From: CAYMDD01 sp964409675
Lineage (GTDB): Bacteria > Pseudomonadota > Alphaproteobacteria > Rickettsiales > SXRF01
Direction of reading: 5' to 3'
NCBI GenBank assembly: GCA_964409675.1
Contig: CAYPEF010000105.1
Span: 1-7,496, forward strand
Length of the DNA: 7,496 nucleotides
Shown here: one piece after another, positions 6,823 through 7,496 of the stretch
Numbering within the stretch: position 1 is the stretch's first letter
Layout: each line of letters starts with the position of its first letter
Program-made: the position numbers and the translations under genes
Notes under the pieces: model-generated
What the model was told of the DNA's origin: nothing
Database searches by the model: none
What the model saw: only the letters and a program-made list of their open reading frames with translations

Positions 6823-7496
6823 TCAGGTAAACCGGGTAACGCCTTCCTGCGAAGACGAATGCACCAGCCGCTCCACATACCCCACCCCGGAAGTGTTCTG
6901 GCTGCATCCAACCATGGCGACAAAATTCTTCTCCACGCCGGGCGCCTTAAAATGCTGATCGATCCGCGCCATGCGCTGCGCGCCGTCCGGGCTGGCTGCC
7001 AGCGTAACCTGCACATCCCCTGGTAGGTTCTCCACCTGCTTCGGCGCATGCGTTACCGGTAATTGCTGCATCTGCGGCGGCGTGCTGAAGGTGAATTTCT
7101 CCCAGAACCGCTTGAACAGATCGCTCTTCTTGCTTCCCTTCTCCGGTGCCTCTGGCGCTTTCGGCGCCACGCCCGATGCCTGCCCGTATGCGGCGAACGC
7201 CAACTCTTCCGGCTTGATGCGGTTGCTGTTTACATCCTTGGCCAGCGCATCCACTTCAAGCTCCTTGCCGAAAACCTTCAGCACCTGCTGGCGCTCCGGC
7301 TCTTTAAGCGCCTCAAAGGACTTGCCGTATGCATTCTCGATCTGCTCGGCAATCTCGGGCCGCGCATCCAGGCACACTTCCATCACCTGCTCCGGCGTCA
7401 CCGCCCGCCCATGCACATGCGCCCTGCGAATCCCCTCAATACGCTCCTGCACCGTCTCCTTCGACAAGCCAAGCACCTTGGTGGAGATAATGTGCA
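6823..7496 (-). CDS. Protein of unknown function, C-terminal part, 5' end outside the window
   Basis: An open frame runs on the minus strand from the right edge to TGA at 6825-6823, and I do not recognise the family. The first in-frame start candidate is GTG at 7476-7474. The frame stays open upstream of it and AAGG directly abuts it with no spacing, so it is probably internal and the gene is 5'-partial. Counting from that GTG (217 residues), residues 1-100 look helical and charged (for example ETVQERIEGIRRAH, ARPEIAEQIENAYG). Residues about 102-117 form an Ala/Pro/Lys-rich linker. A basic-aromatic patch FKRFWEKF follows at 121-128. The rest (about 135-217) is more mixed and ends GVTRFT. No signal peptide or membrane helix is seen in this portion. 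Codon usage is GC-rich like its neighbours, supporting a real resident gene. It converges on thiD with about 11 bases between stops and no visible terminator hairpin. A role cannot be assigned. Confidence 0.72.
   Translation of the reverse strand, partial: HIISTKVLGLSKETVQERIEGIRRAHVHGRAVTPEQVMEVCLDARPEIAEQIENAYGKSFEALKEPERQQVLKVFGKELEVDALAKDVNSNRIKPEELAFAAYGQASGVAPKAPEAPEKGSKKSDLFKRFWEKFTFSTPPQMQQLPVTHAPKQVENLPGDVQVTLAASPDGAQRMARIDQHFKAPGVEKNFVAMVGCSQNTSGVGYVERLVHSSSQEGVTRFT

Noticed and set aside
6784..7026. ThiD continuing in the frame implied by exactly ten N
   Set aside because: It would add about 80 residues unlike ThiD, antisense to the minus-strand gene. The gap length is not a measured value.

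Overview
This window is GC-rich, mostly chromosomal housekeeping DNA from a proteobacterium, very probably an alphaproteobacterium. The evidence is the gene order cpoB(ybgF)-tilS-ftsH-glmM with no folP between ftsH and glmM. This is the usual alphaproteobacterial arrangement downstream of tol-pal, whereas gammaproteobacteria normally carry ftsH-folP-glmM. The genus cannot be fixed from the sequence. Two runs of N (exactly 100 and exactly 10 bases) show a scaffolded draft or metagenome assembly, and both fall inside genes.

Layout, left to right. Positions 1-122 are a short leader with four degenerate heptamers and at best a weak promoter. Next is cpoB (123-1055), the periplasmic coiled-coil/TPR partner of Tol-Pal. 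A 230-base spacer follows, holding a palindromic repeat of about 114 bp. Then come tilS (1286-2495, broken by the 100-N gap), ftsH (2525-4480) and glmM (4490-5821) on the same strand. A 206-base spacer (5822-6027) is almost filled by two diverged, inverted copies of a structured repeat. thiD (6028 to about 6811, interrupted near its 3' end by the 10-N gap) is the last plus-strand gene. A convergent minus-strand gene of unknown function (6823-7496) ends about 11 bases from thiD and runs off the right edge.

How the genes relate. CpoB acts in envelope constriction and peptidoglycan coordination. TilS modifies tRNA-Ile for AUA decoding. FtsH is the membrane AAA+ protease for quality control and regulated turnover. 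GlmM makes glucosamine-1-phosphate for cell-wall and lipid A precursors. ThiD phosphorylates the thiamine pyrimidine. ftsH and glmM are separated by 9 bases and are probably co-transcribed. A near-consensus heat-shock (sigma-32) promoter lies inside the end of tilS, upstream of ftsH, and would drive ftsH-glmM on heat stress.

I see no clear novel system such as a defence island, CRISPR array or phage. The signals most worth a second look are: (1) the paired repeat between glmM and thiD, whose two copies keep the same fold while the stem sequences have changed on both sides; (2) the embedded heat-shock promoter; (3) an Asp-to-Ala change in the FtsH second region of homology; and (4) the unrecognised minus-strand gene.
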